Assembly (NCBI RefSeq): GCF_030269125.1 | Contig: NZ_BSSM01000003.1 | Span: 186,001-250,000, forward strand | Length of the DNA: 64,000 nucleotides | DNA from: Streptomyces hygroscopicus subsp. hygroscopicus | GTDB taxonomy: Bacteria; Actinomycetota; Actinomycetes; Streptomycetales; Streptomycetaceae | Reading direction: 5' to 3' | Notes under the pieces: model-generated | What the model was told of the DNA's origin: nothing | The model's database searches: none | Seen by the model: only the letters and a program-made list of their open reading frames with translations | Part shown: positions 45,186 to 54,647 of the stretch, in pieces | How the letters are laid out: each line of letters begins with the position of its first letter | Position numbering within the stretch: the stretch's first letter is position 1 | Position numbers and translations under genes: made by a program

Positions 45186-45835
45186 GTCTCGTCCTGGTGT
45201 TCTCCCGGCCCGTCCCCCTTTGAGGAAAAGGCTGGTGACGGATCGGTGCGAGCGCCGGCCGCTGCGCTTGCCCGTCTTGGGATCGGCCGATTCGGCCTTG
45301 TCACCGGTCTTGATCTTGCCGATGGCCTTGGTCTCGCCGCCGGCCGTCAGGACGGGAGTGCTGGGCGAGACGCTGCAGCGCGAGCGGTCGCCGCCGGAGT
45401 TGCCGGTGGTGCCCGAGTTGCCGGTGCTGGGCTCGTCAGGTGCGGCCGCGGCCTTGCTCGATGCGGCCGCCTTGTCCTGGGCGTCGGCCTTCTTCGGTGC
45501 CGCCGCGTTGCTGCCGACGGAGTCGGTGCTGGATTCCTTGCCCGCGCCGGAGGCGGCCGCCGCGTCGCCCGAGCCGCTGCCGGCCTCGTGCGGTGCGGCG
45601 TCGGCCGGGGCCTTCGGAGCTTCGCCGGAGCCGCCCGAACCGCCCGTGGAGGGTGGGGAGTCGGCGTCGTCCTCGGCTGTCGGTTCACCTTCGCCGCAGC
45701 CCATCGCCATGCAGTCGGCGCCGCCGGCCAGACCGCCGACCGCTCCGATCGCCTCTCCGGCGGCCATGACACGTGCGGGGGCCGCGACCACCGTCTCGGT
45801 GCAGGCGGCGACCGCGACTCGTTGGCGGCCGCGAT
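45181..45835 (-). pseudogene. Polymorphic toxin relic with pretoxin HINT domain
   Basis: The leftward frame begins without a start (PARVMAAGEAIGAVGGLAGG), runs through a Ser/Ala/Gly/Asp-rich linker and then the start of a HINT self-processing domain (RCSVSPSTPVLTAGGETKAI, KTGDKAESADPKTGK). It is cut by an IS5 fragment before the domain ends, so the toxin tip is lost. The N-terminal delivery domains are missing too. In Streptomyces this architecture belongs to secreted contact-type toxins. Confidence 0.7.
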
Positions 45836-45882
45836 GACGCGGGCCTGCTCCAGGCGCGTCTTCGTCGCCCAGGCCGACGGCT

Positions 45883-46119
45883 CCGTACCTCGACGGGGAC
45901 AAGTGCCGTATCGAGGCGGCCGACTCCGGCCCCGGCTTCCAGCACACCGCGAACTGCGCCCCGGCCGCCCGGACGACCGAGCACGGCCGCGGCCTCTGCC
46001 TGATCCGCGAACTCGCCGACCACGTCCACCTCGGCCCCAGGCCCGGCCGGCACGGCGCGGTGGTCGGCTTCGACGAGATCCTCAAGTGGCGCGACGACGC
46101 ACCGCTGCCGGCGGTGTAG
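45883..46119 (+). pseudogene. C-terminal relic of an RsbW-like anti-sigma kinase
   Basis: The open frame carries RIEAADSGPGFQHTANCAPA, TTEHGRGLCLIRELADHVHL and a C-terminal FDEILKWRDDAPLPAV: the G1 and G2 ATP-binding boxes of HATPase_c_2 anti-sigma kinases. No start or N-box is present, so only the last 78 residues survive. Confidence 0.7.
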
Positions 46120-46333
46120 GCCGGTCCCGTCCGGCGACCAGAGCAGCCTGAGCACGAAATGGACGTCACTCGCCCACGCCGAAGCCCTGAGGGCTGTCGC
46201 AGAATGACTTCAGGATTTGATCTTGGTCTTTCCGAGTCTTCCCGACGGCTCCCTGGGCCGATCAGGGGTCGGCCGGGTCCGGCGCATGCGTTCTCGGCGT
46301 TCCCTCAGGCCGGGACCGAGAAGTAACGCGGCC

Positions 46334-46942
46334 TCAGATGGTCGGGGTGTCGTCAACAATCGGCCTGTGAATCTCAACGACCGGCTTCCACCCCGGGGAG
46401 AACTCGATGAAGTCCGCACGGGTGGGGTAGGTGTCGATCGCGCGACGGTCGCGCTTGGGGCTGTCGCTCCCCTTGCGCCCCCGGGGAATCTGCTCCTCGA
46501 AGATGTCGACCTTCACGTCGGGAACCTCCTTGAGGCCCTGGCGCCAGATCTGCACGACGTCGGCGCCGAACGCCTGCCGGGCCGCAGCGTAAAGGGCCGA
46601 GAGGGCCCCCTTGTCCCCACCCGGGACGAAAAGCGCCAGGTCCAGCACGACGCCGGCGGACTGGATGACCTCGATGGTCACCGAGCCGTTCTCGTCGGCC
46701 ATGTAGATTCCGGCTTCATTCTCGTCGTCGGGAAGGCAGGACACCTCCTCCTGGAATACGGTTCTCGCCGTGATCGAGCCACCCTCGAAATCCTCACCGG
46801 ACTTGGTCAGAAAAGCAGGGACATAGCAGTCGGGAAGCTTGAGTTCTGCGGTGTCGGCGGAAACGAAGAGCCTGTCGTTCACGCCGAGCTTCGTCACCTC
46901 TTCCAGCGAGAGGCGGCGAGCGGCGATCTTCTCCGTGTTCAC
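46334..46942 (-). CDS. Hypothetical protein
   Basis: 202 residues from GTG 46942, chosen for AAAGGG 6 bp upstream. It is acidic and soluble with no transmembrane segment; sample sequence KIAARRLSLEEVTKLGVNDR, VSCLPDDENEAGIYMADENG, VVDLALFVPGG-like core, FIEFSPGWKPVVEIHRPIVD. Third-position GC is lower than in neighbours, suggesting transfer. Its location upstream of a toxin relic would suit an orphan immunity protein or effector, but no family is recognised. Confidence 0.7.
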   Translation of the reverse strand: MNTEKIAARRLSLEEVTKLGVNDRLFVSADTAELKLPDCYVPAFLTKSGEDFEGGSITARTVFQEEVSCLPDDENEAGIYMADENGSVTIEVIQSAGVVLDLALFVPGGDKGALSALYAAARQAFGADVVQIWRQGLKEVPDVKVDIFEEQIPRGRKGSDSPKRDRRAIDTYPTRADFIEFSPGWKPVVEIHRPIVDDTPTI

Positions 46943-47170
46943 GATTTCCCTTTCAGGTTGCACTGTCCCTCCGAACAAGACGCTACCACGAAACCCCGAG
47001 GTCAACTGCCCAGCAATCTTTGGGTAAATGGGCTCCGACGACCTGCACGGAAGGATACCGAAGCGAGTGCCAACGCATCCGCCAGGTAGTGGCCATCGTC
47101 ATGGCGTTGGGGATCAACTGGCGGTTGCATTGCGGTGCATTGGGTAGCACGGTGGAGTTTACGGTGAATA

Positions 47171-48250
47171 TCACCCATATCGCCTTCGGGGAGGTGGCGG
47201 CGAGGTAAGGCGATCCATTCGTCGTGCGTCTCGAAGAGCGCAGCGGAAACAGACCGGATGGTCCGGCAACGCAACAACGGAGACCCCACCGGCAACATCT
47301 GGATGGAGCGCGAACCGGAAGTCGCGTACTCCCGCGCCCTCTTCGGTCAGGACTAACGTCGTAGTCGGCTGACGCATGTTGCCGAGTCGCTCGTCCGGCA
47401 CACCGGTTCGAGCAGTCGGCCCCAGCGCGTACTCCCGCAGCTGGGCAAGGGCGCCCGGCCAGGGCGCGGTGCGCTCGGCCTCGGTCAGCGGCAGGGCGGT
47501 GCCGTGCTCGTGCAGCGGCGGGTAGGGCGGCGGTGCCTGCTCGGGCCGCCCCAGGGCGCGTGCCTGGTCGAGGTAGGCCCGGGGGCTCAGCTCGTGGCGG
47601 GGATCGACCGGACCGCCGTCCCACGCCGCGGCAACTCCCGCCGGGGCAGCGGCCCCCGGCGGCTCCGGTGGGCGGTCAGCTCCACGTGAGGGCCGTGCAA
47701 CCAGCCAGGCCGCAGTCGGATCATGACGGCGCCGTGGCGCTCCCGCAGCTCGTCCACCAGGGGCAGTACTCTGCGGCGAGCCGCCTGGGGCTGATCGGCA
47801 TACGACTGTGCAGCCGGACCCCGACACATGCGCTGCACGCCGGACTCGCCCTCTCCGCCTTCCTCGTCTCCAAGGGGCCGCACGGCCCCTGCGGCGCGAA
47901 CCGTCGTGAGCCCGCACAGGGCGGAAACGAGGTGGCTGGCGGGCGAAGACGAGCCGAGGACGCCCCAGCACCCCGTTGAGCGGTCCGCAGCCGAAGCCGA
48001 TCAGCACGGCCTGCACGACGATCAGCGGCACGAAGCCCGGCCGGGGAGGCGGGGCTCTCGGCCCGCCGCCCGGCGCCCCGCTACCAGGACGGTTACCAGC
48101 ACGGCCGCGGCGGCCGGCACTGCCGCGACGCGGTACCGCACCGGCGTGCCGGCCGTGCACCCCGGCCACCCCGATCGCGCACCACACGACGCCTAAGACC
48201 GACCCTGCCAAGGGCCCCGCGGCACGGCCCGACCGTGCGAAAGAGCTGGG
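47171..48250 (-). other. Decayed coding region, leftward
   Basis: Stretches look like former protein (LVDELRERHGAVMIRLRPGW with LHGPHVELTAHRS, YPPLHEHGTALPLTEAERTA, and a hydrophobic FVPLIVVQAVLIGFGCGPLN) but lie in different frames with stops between them. The first resembles proteins of ribosomal-peptide biosynthesis only loosely. I cannot assign a gene. Confidence 0.35.
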
Positions 48251-48257
48251 ATCCGGC

Positions 48258-48941
48258 CTATCGACACGGTGTTCGGTCGAGGTCGCGCCGAGTGCCCGAG
48301 GCCATCTGCGTAGGGGCAGCGGCGACCAGCAGTGCGGCGAAGATGATGGGGGCGGCCGTCTGGTAGCCCATCCAGACTTCGCCCCCGGCGCTGTAGCCCT
48401 GCCGCGCCATCAGAAAGCCGGTCAGGGCAGTCAGCATCCAGCCGCTGTCGTAGGCAATCATGAGCTGCGTGTAGGTGCGCATCGACCGGTAGCGCGTGTA
48501 CCTGATCTCGATGCCGCCGCCGACCAGCAGGGCTAAGCCTGAGGCGACCATCCGCCGCACCAGGTCGTCGTGGACCGGCGGCTCGGCCTTGGCGTTCTTC
48601 CCGTGGCCCCTGCGTTTGCCGAAGGCACTCCACCAGCCATCGTCCCGGCGGATCCGCCGGGCGATACGCTCGGCCATCGCCTCACCGGCGGCCTGGGCCT
48701 CGTCGGGAAGGAAGCGGTGCCCGAGCTCGGGATCGTCGCGGTGCGCGTCGGACGAACGTTGGCCCGGTACGCCGCAACACGCGGTCGGCCGCCACCCCGG
48801 CAGGTCAGGATCCGCCGAGGTAACCGACGTTCCCGCAGGGGAGCCGGCGCCGTCGAGCCCGTCCTCGGGGTACTGCTCCCCGGCGCGCCGGCCGCGCCCG
48901 CCCCCGTTCCGGCATCCGGCCTGGGACCCGGCGGGCACCAC
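48258..48941 (-). CDS. Hypothetical membrane protein
   Basis: Up to 227 residues. The first 75 are low-complexity and the true start is unclear. A charged segment (FLPDEAQAAGEAMAERIARR) precedes three hydrophobic helices (VASGLALLVGGGIEI, LMIAYDSGWMLTALTGFLMA, IIFAALLVAAAP). No family is recognised. Divergent from a GNAT gene. Confidence 0.55.
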   Translation of the reverse strand: MVPAGSQAGCRNGGGRGRRAGEQYPEDGLDGAGSPAGTSVTSADPDLPGWRPTACCGVPGQRSSDAHRDDPELGHRFLPDEAQAAGEAMAERIARRIRRDDGWWSAFGKRRGHGKNAKAEPPVHDDLVRRMVASGLALLVGGGIEIRYTRYRSMRTYTQLMIAYDSGWMLTALTGFLMARQGYSAGGEVWMGYQTAAPIIFAALLVAAAPTQMASGTRRDLDRTPCR

Positions 48942-48957
48942 GTGTGAGACTCAGGGC

Positions 48958-49443
48958 ATGATCCGTACCGCGACCCCCGCCGACATCCCCGTCATCCACA
49001 GCCTGATTCGCGAGCTCGCCGAGTACGAAAAGGCACTCGACGAGGCCAGGGCGACGAAGGAACAGCTCACCGAGGCCCTGTTCGGCGAGCGCCCGGCCGC
49101 CTACGCACACGTGGCCGAGGACGCCGACGGCGAGGTCGTGGGCTTCGCGCTGTGGTTCCTCAACTTCTCCACCTGGCGGGGCGTGCACGGCATCTACCTG
49201 GAGGACCTCTACGTCCGACCCGAGGCCCGCGGCGGCGGCCACGGCAAGGCCCTGCTGACGGAACTCGCCCGCGTCTGTGTCGCACGCGGCTACGAGCGCC
49301 TGGAATGGTCGGTTCTGAACTGGAACCGCCCCGCGATCGACTTCTACGAGGCACTGGGCGCCCGCCCCCAGGACGAGTGGTCGGTGTACCGGCTCACGGA
49401 CGAAGCGCTGAACGCCCTGGGAGACCAGGGCGGCCGGCCGTAG
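48958..49443 (+). CDS. GNAT acetyltransferase, SSAT-like
   Basis: 161 residues beginning MIRTATPADIPVIHSLIREL. It has the N-terminal AEYEKALDEARATKEQL and the central ALWFLNFSTWRGVHGIYLED of the spermidine/thialysine N-acetyltransferase branch, then LYVRPEARGGGHGKALLTEL (CoA loop) and EWSVLNWNRPAIDFYEALGA. Likely acetylates a polyamine or similar primary amine. Single gene; complete. Confidence 0.92.
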   Translation: MIRTATPADIPVIHSLIRELAEYEKALDEARATKEQLTEALFGERPAAYAHVAEDADGEVVGFALWFLNFSTWRGVHGIYLEDLYVRPEARGGGHGKALLTELARVCVARGYERLEWSVLNWNRPAIDFYEALGARPQDEWSVYRLTDEALNALGDQGGRP

Positions 49444-49544
49444 CCGAGTCCCTTCGGCCGGAACTCGTGAGCGGGTGCCCACCCCCGTGCCGGTGACACG
49501 TCCACGAGCGGAGCCGGTCCGTCGAGCCCCCGGCCTGGAGGAGC

Positions 49545-49860
49545 GGATCAGCAGGAGTCGCTCGGCTTCGGTCGAGGAGGGACTCGGCGACGACAGGGAA
49601 CCGCGGATACCAGTCGCTGGGTTCCCTGTTACTCCTGATGATCAGGGACCGGCCCTGCCGCTCGGAGACGAGTTCGTAGAGGTCGTCGGTCTGGGGGCGG
49701 GCAGTCGGCGCATCGCGAAGTCGCCGAGGACGAGCAGGTGGCGGGGCGGGTGGGCGCGCATGCGTCTGTCCCAGGTGCGGTCTGTGCGCCCGCCGGCGAG
49801 TTCGGCGAGGATGCGGTCGGCCTTGGCGAGCAGCCGCAGTCCCTCCACGGCCCGCGCCGT
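49545..49860 (-). pseudogene. IS21 istB (ATP-binding helper) relic
   Basis: Leftward pieces MEGLRLLAKADRILAELAGG, then DRTWDRRMRAHPPRHLLVLG with DFAMRRL (Walker B region), and in another frame DLYELVSERQGRSLIIRSNR with WYPRFPVVAESLLDR, are in the order found in IstB. A frameshift near 49690 and missing ends make it inactive. No istA is nearby. Confidence 0.78.
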
Positions 49861-50018
49861 CCACGGAGCCCGAAACGGTCACCCGACCGCGAGATCGCGA
49901 ACCGGGGCTGGAGTGTCGGTCGTAAGAGACATCGTCCAAAGATCTCGTAGACGATCTGACGCAGGTACCCCATAGTTCAGAGGTATCACTTCGCCTTGGT
50001 CGGGGCACGGGGGTCAGG

Positions 50019-50759
50019 TTGGCGGATGAGCACACACCACATGAAGATTCACCGCTCGCGTCGCGGAAGGAAGTACACAACAAGATCGAGGATGGAGATT
50101 TCCATGGCCCGGTGATCCAAGCAGGCATCGTCCACGGTGGGGTGCACACCTACAGCCGTCCCCCGAGATGGCGTCCATCGAAAGAACAGTTGTGGCGTGC
50201 GGCCCGGATCACCGCCACCGTCCTGGCCTTGGCAGCTGTCGCGACATACTTCACCAAGCGCGAGTTGGATGATCGTAAGTTCTTGTCACCGCCATACGTC
50301 TGTGGCACGATCTGGCAAAACCCAAATTTCAGGAGATGGGTACCCGACGCAAAAGAAGGTGGCCCGCCAGAAATCGGACCCGAAATCACCTCCTGCTCCT
50401 GGACGAGCAGATCACAAAAAGCCGAGGTTTCCATTATCGTCAGTCGGCAGGGGGATCGTGGAGAGGCTACTGAGCTTCTGGATAAGTTGAAGAAGGGGCC
50501 TGACGTCCAGAGCGGTCAGACCCTCATCCATAGCTACGAACCAGGAATTGGGGATGACGCGACGATCGGTGAATCGATCGCCAGCACCCAGGACATTCTG
50601 TCGGACAAGGAAATCTGGCAGGTTTGCCAGCTGAACTTCCGACGGTACAACGTGGTGGTCGAACTCCGTCGGGTGAAAAATCCAGGCGAGTCGACCGGGG
50701 AATCGGACAGTATTCTGCGGGAGATGGCTTTCGTGATCGACAAACAACTCAAGAGCTGA
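50019..50759 (+). CDS. Small membrane-anchored hypothetical protein with GPVIQAG motif
   Basis: 246 residues from TTG 50019. An N-terminal motif HNKIEDGDFHGPVIQAGIVH followed by GGVHTY resembles a short motif found at the head of many Streptomyces NTPase and TPR signalling proteins. It is followed by one transmembrane helix (ITATVLALAAVATYF, about 66-82) and an extracytoplasmic domain with three cysteines (YVCGTIW, ITSCSWT, WQVCQLNF). GC content is clearly lower than around it, pointing to acquisition. It is flanked by IS fragments on both sides. Function unknown. Confidence 0.7.
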   Translation: MADEHTPHEDSPLASRKEVHNKIEDGDFHGPVIQAGIVHGGVHTYSRPPRWRPSKEQLWRAARITATVLALAAVATYFTKRELDDRKFLSPPYVCGTIWQNPNFRRWVPDAKEGGPPEIGPEITSCSWTSRSQKAEVSIIVSRQGDRGEATELLDKLKKGPDVQSGQTLIHSYEPGIGDDATIGESIASTQDILSDKEIWQVCQLNFRRYNVVVELRRVKNPGESTGESDSILREMAFVIDKQLKS

Positions 50760-51025
50760 TCGACATTTCTACGTGGTCGCTGCGCCCCCGCGGGGCCCAC
50801 TGCACCATCCGGGACAAGGCCGACCAGGCACGCAACCGCCAGAAGCTCGGCTCCCGTGGCGGCCGACCGCCACGCTTCGACCCGACCGGCTCCCGCGAAC
50901 GCCACGCGATCGAGTGTGCCATCAACCGCCTCAAGAGAAACCGCGCTGCCCCCACGCGCTACGACAAGCTCGCTGTCCGCTACGAGGCGACCGTGCCGGT
51001 CGTGCCCGTCAGCGAGCGGATGTGA
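50760..51025 (+). pseudogene. C-terminal fragment of an IS5-type transposase
   Basis: The rightward frame contains CTIRDKADQARNRQKLGSRG, GRPPRFDPTGSRERHAIECA and INRLKRNRAAPTRYDKLAVR, the closing block with the last catalytic glutamate of IS5-like transposases. It begins directly at the stop of the preceding gene. Confidence 0.78.
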
Positions 51026-51046
51026 CCAGCACCGTCGCAACGGCCC

Positions 51047-51502
51047 TCAGACGACGTCGAACTCGTTTCCCTCGGGGTCCTGCATGGCCGCGGCGTAGAG
51101 CCCCGTGTCCGGCTCGTCCTTGATCCTCAGCAGGGTGGCACCGGCCTCGACCAGCTGATCCACCGCGGCCCTGACCCGCCGCGCGCGGACGTCCAGCGGG
51201 ACGTCACGGCCGCCACCGACCTTGAGGTCGAAGTGCCACCGGTTCTTGGCGGTCTTCGGCTCCGGAACCTGCTGGAACCACACGCGCGGTCCGCGACCCA
51301 CCGGATCGACGATCGACTCCGGAATGTCGCCGGCCCCCGTCGGCAACTCCTCCGCGGGCACCCCCATGGCCTCCCAGTAGGCACGCCACGTGGCGTGCCC
51401 GTCCGGCGCGGGCTCGGGCACGTAGCCCAGGGCCTGGGCCCAGAACGCCACCATTCTCTGCGGATCGGAGCAATCGATCGTCAGCTGCACTCTCATCTCC
51501 AT
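51047..51502 (-). CDS. VOC-fold (glyoxalase-like) protein
   Basis: 151 residues from ATG 51502. Two VOC modules: VQLTIDCSDPQRMVAFWAQA with LGYVPEP, and RWHFDLKVGGGRDVPLDVRA through LLRIKDEPDTGLYAAAMQDP with EGNEFDVV. It belongs to the glyoxalase-like_6 type, widespread and poorly characterised in actinobacteria. It is a single intact gene between IS relics. Confidence 0.87.
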   Translation of the reverse strand: MEMRVQLTIDCSDPQRMVAFWAQALGYVPEPAPDGHATWRAYWEAMGVPAEELPTGAGDIPESIVDPVGRGPRVWFQQVPEPKTAKNRWHFDLKVGGGRDVPLDVRARRVRAAVDQLVEAGATLLRIKDEPDTGLYAAAMQDPEGNEFDVV

Positions 51503-51589
51503 GCCCGAAGCTTCCCAGACAGGTCTGACAGACGGTCCGCTTTCGCTACATGGCCTATCTTGATCATTAACGCCCCGCGTCCCGGAGTG

Positions 51590-52040
51590 GAAAGACGGAC
51601 GACGGCTCCTACGCAACCGCGAGGATCTCACCGACGGCCCGTTCACGCGCATGTGGAACACGCCGCTCGGCGAGGGGAAGACCGGGCAGACACTGCTGAC
51701 CGCGTGGATCGCCGAGGAGAACCTGCGCAACCTCCTCGCCCTGGCCCGCACCGTCGCCGACCGGCACCAAGTCGGCCACGCCCGCTGGAAGTTCCCACCT
51801 GGTGCGCGGACGCCGACATCCCCGACGTGCGGCAGCTCGCCGTCACCGCGGACCGCTGGTGGACCGAGATCGCCGCGTTCATCGACACCGGGCACCACAA
51901 CGCCGACAGCAAAGGCATCAACCGCGTGATCAAGCTCGTCGCACGAGTGCGTTCGGCTTCCGCAACGCCGAGAACCAGCGGCTGCTGAGACGCTGCGCCA
52001 CCACCCGCCGAGCCCGCGGATGCCTCCGCACCGCCCCACT
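51590..52040 (+). pseudogene. C-terminal relic of an ISL3-family transposase
   Basis: WIAEENLRNLLALARTVADR followed by HQVGHARWKF, then after frame changes VRQLAVTADRWWTEIAAFID and GFRNAENQRLLRRC, which is the conserved end of ISL3 transposases. Frameshifts near 51800 and 51950 inactivate it; the N-terminal two thirds are absent. Confidence 0.78.
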
Positions 52041-52320
52041 TCGAAGACCCAGATTGCCCCGGTCGCGGTCCGCCAGGCCGTCGCACAACTCGCCGACCAG
52101 CGTGACGAGCATCGCCGCTGCCGAGGCCGATCGGGCCACGGGCCCTTGCGCCTGCCTGCGGCCCCGTAGCCGAGCGGGGTGGCCGAGCGGGGTGGCCGAA
52201 CGGCCGGCACGGGGCGTCGGGGATGTCCGACACGGTCGGCCGGGGCAGCGGGGTGCGGCGCGGCGCTCGGGGCGGTCGCCGAGGGCGGCGCCGGTCCCGG
52301 TGCCCGGTGTCGACCGCGAC

Positions 52321-52376
52321 CTTGTAGCCGCTCTGCGCAGACGGAAGCCTTGTAGCCGCTCTGTGCCGACGGAACC
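52321..52376. repeat. 28-bp tandem repeat, two copies
   Basis: Units 52321-52348 and 52349-52376 share CTTGTAGCCGCTCTG and GACGGAA and match at 25 of 28 positions. They lie in a non-coding stretch (52041-52516) that also holds short GGGGTGGCCGAGC repeats. No gene was found there. Confidence 0.75.
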
Positions 52377-52516
52377 GGCGCCGGCGTCTCCCCCACGGAG
52401 CGCTGGACGGACATCCCACGCATCCCTGGCTTGGGACCGGGCGTTCAACGGGGTCGGCGCCGGCGGCCACGCCCCGGGGGCGGGGCATGGCCGTCGGCTC
52501 AGGCGCGGTTGCCCGC

Positions 52517-53728
52517 TCAGCGGTGCAGCAGGTCCGGGTTGAAGGTCAGCACCGGGGAGGCGTTGGCGGCCAGAGCGTGGGCCTGGTCGGGCCACCAGGC
52601 GCCGGCGATCGGGTCGACCGCGCCGTACTCCGGATCGGTCGGGCCGGCGGTGCCGCGGGTGCAGCTGCCGTCGGACTCACCGGGCACCTTCACCCACAAG
52701 TAGGCGTCGAGCAGCGGGTTGCCGGTGTCGGTGGTGGGGCGCACGCCGAGGCCGCGGCCGGGCGGGTTGCACCACTCCTGGGCGTCCGGGTAGGAGGCGG
52801 TCGGCGTCCACGGGCCCTGGCCGTTGCGGCTGCTGTCGATCACGAAGTGGGTCAGCTGGGCGTCGGCGGGCACATGCGAGGCGTACCACGCGTCGGCGTC
52901 CGCAGCCGGCCACGACTGGTCCGCGCAGTCGCTCGGTTGGGCGCCTGCGGTGTTCCGCAGGTACCAGACGCACTTGGAGATCTGCGTTCCGTAGCGGACC
53001 AGATCGCTGTCGGTCTGGTAGTTGGAGACATTGAGGAAGAAGCCCTGCGCCCGAGCCACCCCGCCGTCGATCAGCAGCTTGGACATGGTGCCGACGGGCT
53101 GCCAGGAGCTGTGGCCGGCGTCCAGGTAGACGACCGCACCGGGCTGCTGCTCCAGCCGGTCCACCGCGCCGTTGATCTCCGCGAGCCGGGCGGTCTGCTG
53201 CTCGGCGGTGCCGCCGCAGTACGCGGGCGAGAGGGCCAGCCCGTCGGGCTCCAGGATGACCACGGTCTTGTGGTCGTCGATGCCCTTGGCCAGGGCGTCG
53301 ACCCAGGCGGCGTACTCCTCGCCGGTGGCGGCGCCGCCCGCGGAGTACTGCGAGCAGTCGCGGCCGGGGACGTTGTACGCCACGGTGACCGGCACCCGCT
53401 TCTCCACCGCGGCCTTGGCCTGGAGCTTCGCCATGTCGTCCGTGGTCTGCGCGGGGTCAGCGGTGCCGGTGAACCACTGGGCGACCGGGTACGAGGCCAT
53501 CGCGGCCATCGCGGCGGCGTCCGCCTTGTCGCCCGCCTTGAGGTCGGCGAGGGACTGCTTGGCCGCCTTGCTCGCGGGCTCGACGTAGAACCTGGTGCCC
53601 TGGGCGAGCATGTGATCGTCGGCGGGGGACGCCTTCGCCGCGGCGGCCGGCGCTGCGCACAGGCCGACGAGGGCGGCGGTCGCGGCCGCTGCGGCGAGGA
53701 AGGGCCCGGCCTTACGGGTATGGGGCAC
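52517..53728 (-). CDS. Secreted glycoside hydrolase family 6 cellulase
   Basis: 403 residues from GTG 53728, with AGGAG 7 bp upstream. Signal peptide KAGPFLAAAAATAALVGLCA, cleavage near AAA-KAS. The catalytic domain shows AYNVPGRDCSQYSAGG (proton-donor Asp region), KTVVILEPDGLALSP (second Asp), YLDAGHSSW, SNGQ-type SSRNGQGP and AYLWVKVPGESDGSC, the ordered motifs of GH6. No carbohydrate-binding module is present. A perfect CebR operator 27 bp upstream implies induction by cellobiose or cellotriose. Confidence 0.94.
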   Translation of the reverse strand: MPHTRKAGPFLAAAAATAALVGLCAAPAAAAKASPADDHMLAQGTRFYVEPASKAAKQSLADLKAGDKADAAAMAAMASYPVAQWFTGTADPAQTTDDMAKLQAKAAVEKRVPVTVAYNVPGRDCSQYSAGGAATGEEYAAWVDALAKGIDDHKTVVILEPDGLALSPAYCGGTAEQQTARLAEINGAVDRLEQQPGAVVYLDAGHSSWQPVGTMSKLLIDGGVARAQGFFLNVSNYQTDSDLVRYGTQISKCVWYLRNTAGAQPSDCADQSWPAADADAWYASHVPADAQLTHFVIDSSRNGQGPWTPTASYPDAQEWCNPPGRGLGVRPTTDTGNPLLDAYLWVKVPGESDGSCTRGTAGPTDPEYGAVDPIAGAWWPDQAHALAANASPVLTFNPDLLHR

Positions 53729-53754
53729 GGATGGACTCCTCGGGTCGAATGAGA

Positions 53755-53768
53755 TGGGAGCGCTCCCA
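53755..53768. promoter_or_regulatory. CebR-type operator upstream of the GH6 gene
   Basis: TGGGAGCGCTCCCA, a perfect 14-bp palindrome identical to the known Streptomyces CebR (cellulose-utilisation repressor) site. Confidence 0.92.
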
Positions 53769-54215
53769 AACGTTAGTCCCACATCAACTCAGGCAGCCAA
53801 GGCGGCGTCAAGAGAGCTGTCGGCCCGATTTCCTCATGACTCCTCCAGCCCCCGCGACGCCGATGATGCGCTGAAGGTCCATCAGGCTCACTTGCTCCTG
53901 CCGCAGACAGCCCGCGACCTCCGCCTACGCCAGGATCCGCGGACCGGTCCTCTGCCCGTCCGGGAGCCCCCCCCCGGCCGTGCCCGTCCCGTCGGAGACG
54001 ACGATCTCGTGCAGATACTCGGCCGGGGCGCGCGCGCCGCCGCCATCGCTCCCGAGGCCGCAGTCGAAGCCGCTCTGCGGCAACAAGGACAGCGTCCCAT
54101 CCCCGGTCCGCGCCCACAGCACCCCGGGACCGGCCCGATCACAGCGTCCTGACGATCACGGAAGCGATGGCACACTGATGGGCCCGACTCGCCTATCCGG
54201 CTTGGGAGAGCATTG
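53769..54215. other. Gap with no supported gene
   Basis: It contains the leader of the GH6 gene and the upstream region of the GFA-fold gene. A leftward fragment (WARTGDGTLSLLPQSGFDCG, about 54115-54056) looks protein-like but is short, lacks a start and is unrecognised. Confidence 0.4.
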
Positions 54216-54647
54216 ATGGACGTCACCCCCGCCGCCGACTTCCAGGGAGCCGAAGAAGCCGAGGGACGTACTGGCGGCTGCCTGTGCGGCCGCATCCGCT
54301 TCACGACCCGGGGTCCGGCGGTCTTCCCTCACACCTGCGCCTGCGAGCATTGCCAGAAGCTCGGCGGCGCCCCCGTGATGTGGTGGGTGGGCTTCGAGAC
54401 GGTCACCTGGACCGGCGAGAGCGAGCCGACATGGTTCGAGACCTTCGAAGGCGAGGCGAAGCGCGGCTTCTGCCCGACCTGTGGCAGCCGCGTCGCGGCG
54501 ATCGACAGAGACGTCCCGGAGACCGGCATCAACGTCACCGCCCTTGACGACACCAGCGGCACAGACCTTGTGCCCGTTCACGCGTCCTTCCGCGACAAGG
54601 CCGTGCATTGGCCGGCGCCGGAGACCGAGGACAGCGCGGCCGGTTGA
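54216..54647 (+). CDS. GFA/CENP-V-fold zinc protein
   Basis: 143 residues with the zinc ligands of the Gfa fold: GGCLCGRIRF (CxC), CACEHCQKLGG (CxxC after a first Cys) and FCPTCGSR (CxxC). Named after glutathione-dependent formaldehyde-activating enzyme, though most family members have unknown roles. ATG 54216 follows GGGAGAG; TTG 54213 is in frame but unlikely. Confidence 0.9.
   Translation: MDVTPAADFQGAEEAEGRTGGCLCGRIRFTTRGPAVFPHTCACEHCQKLGGAPVMWWVGFETVTWTGESEPTWFETFEGEAKRGFCPTCGSRVAAIDRDVPETGINVTALDDTSGTDLVPVHASFRDKAVHWPAPETEDSAAG

Noticed and set aside
45181..45837. A rightward 218-residue Ala/Pro/Ser-rich frame
   Set aside because: It is the complement of the linker of the leftward HINT toxin relic, whose HINT motif is recognisable.
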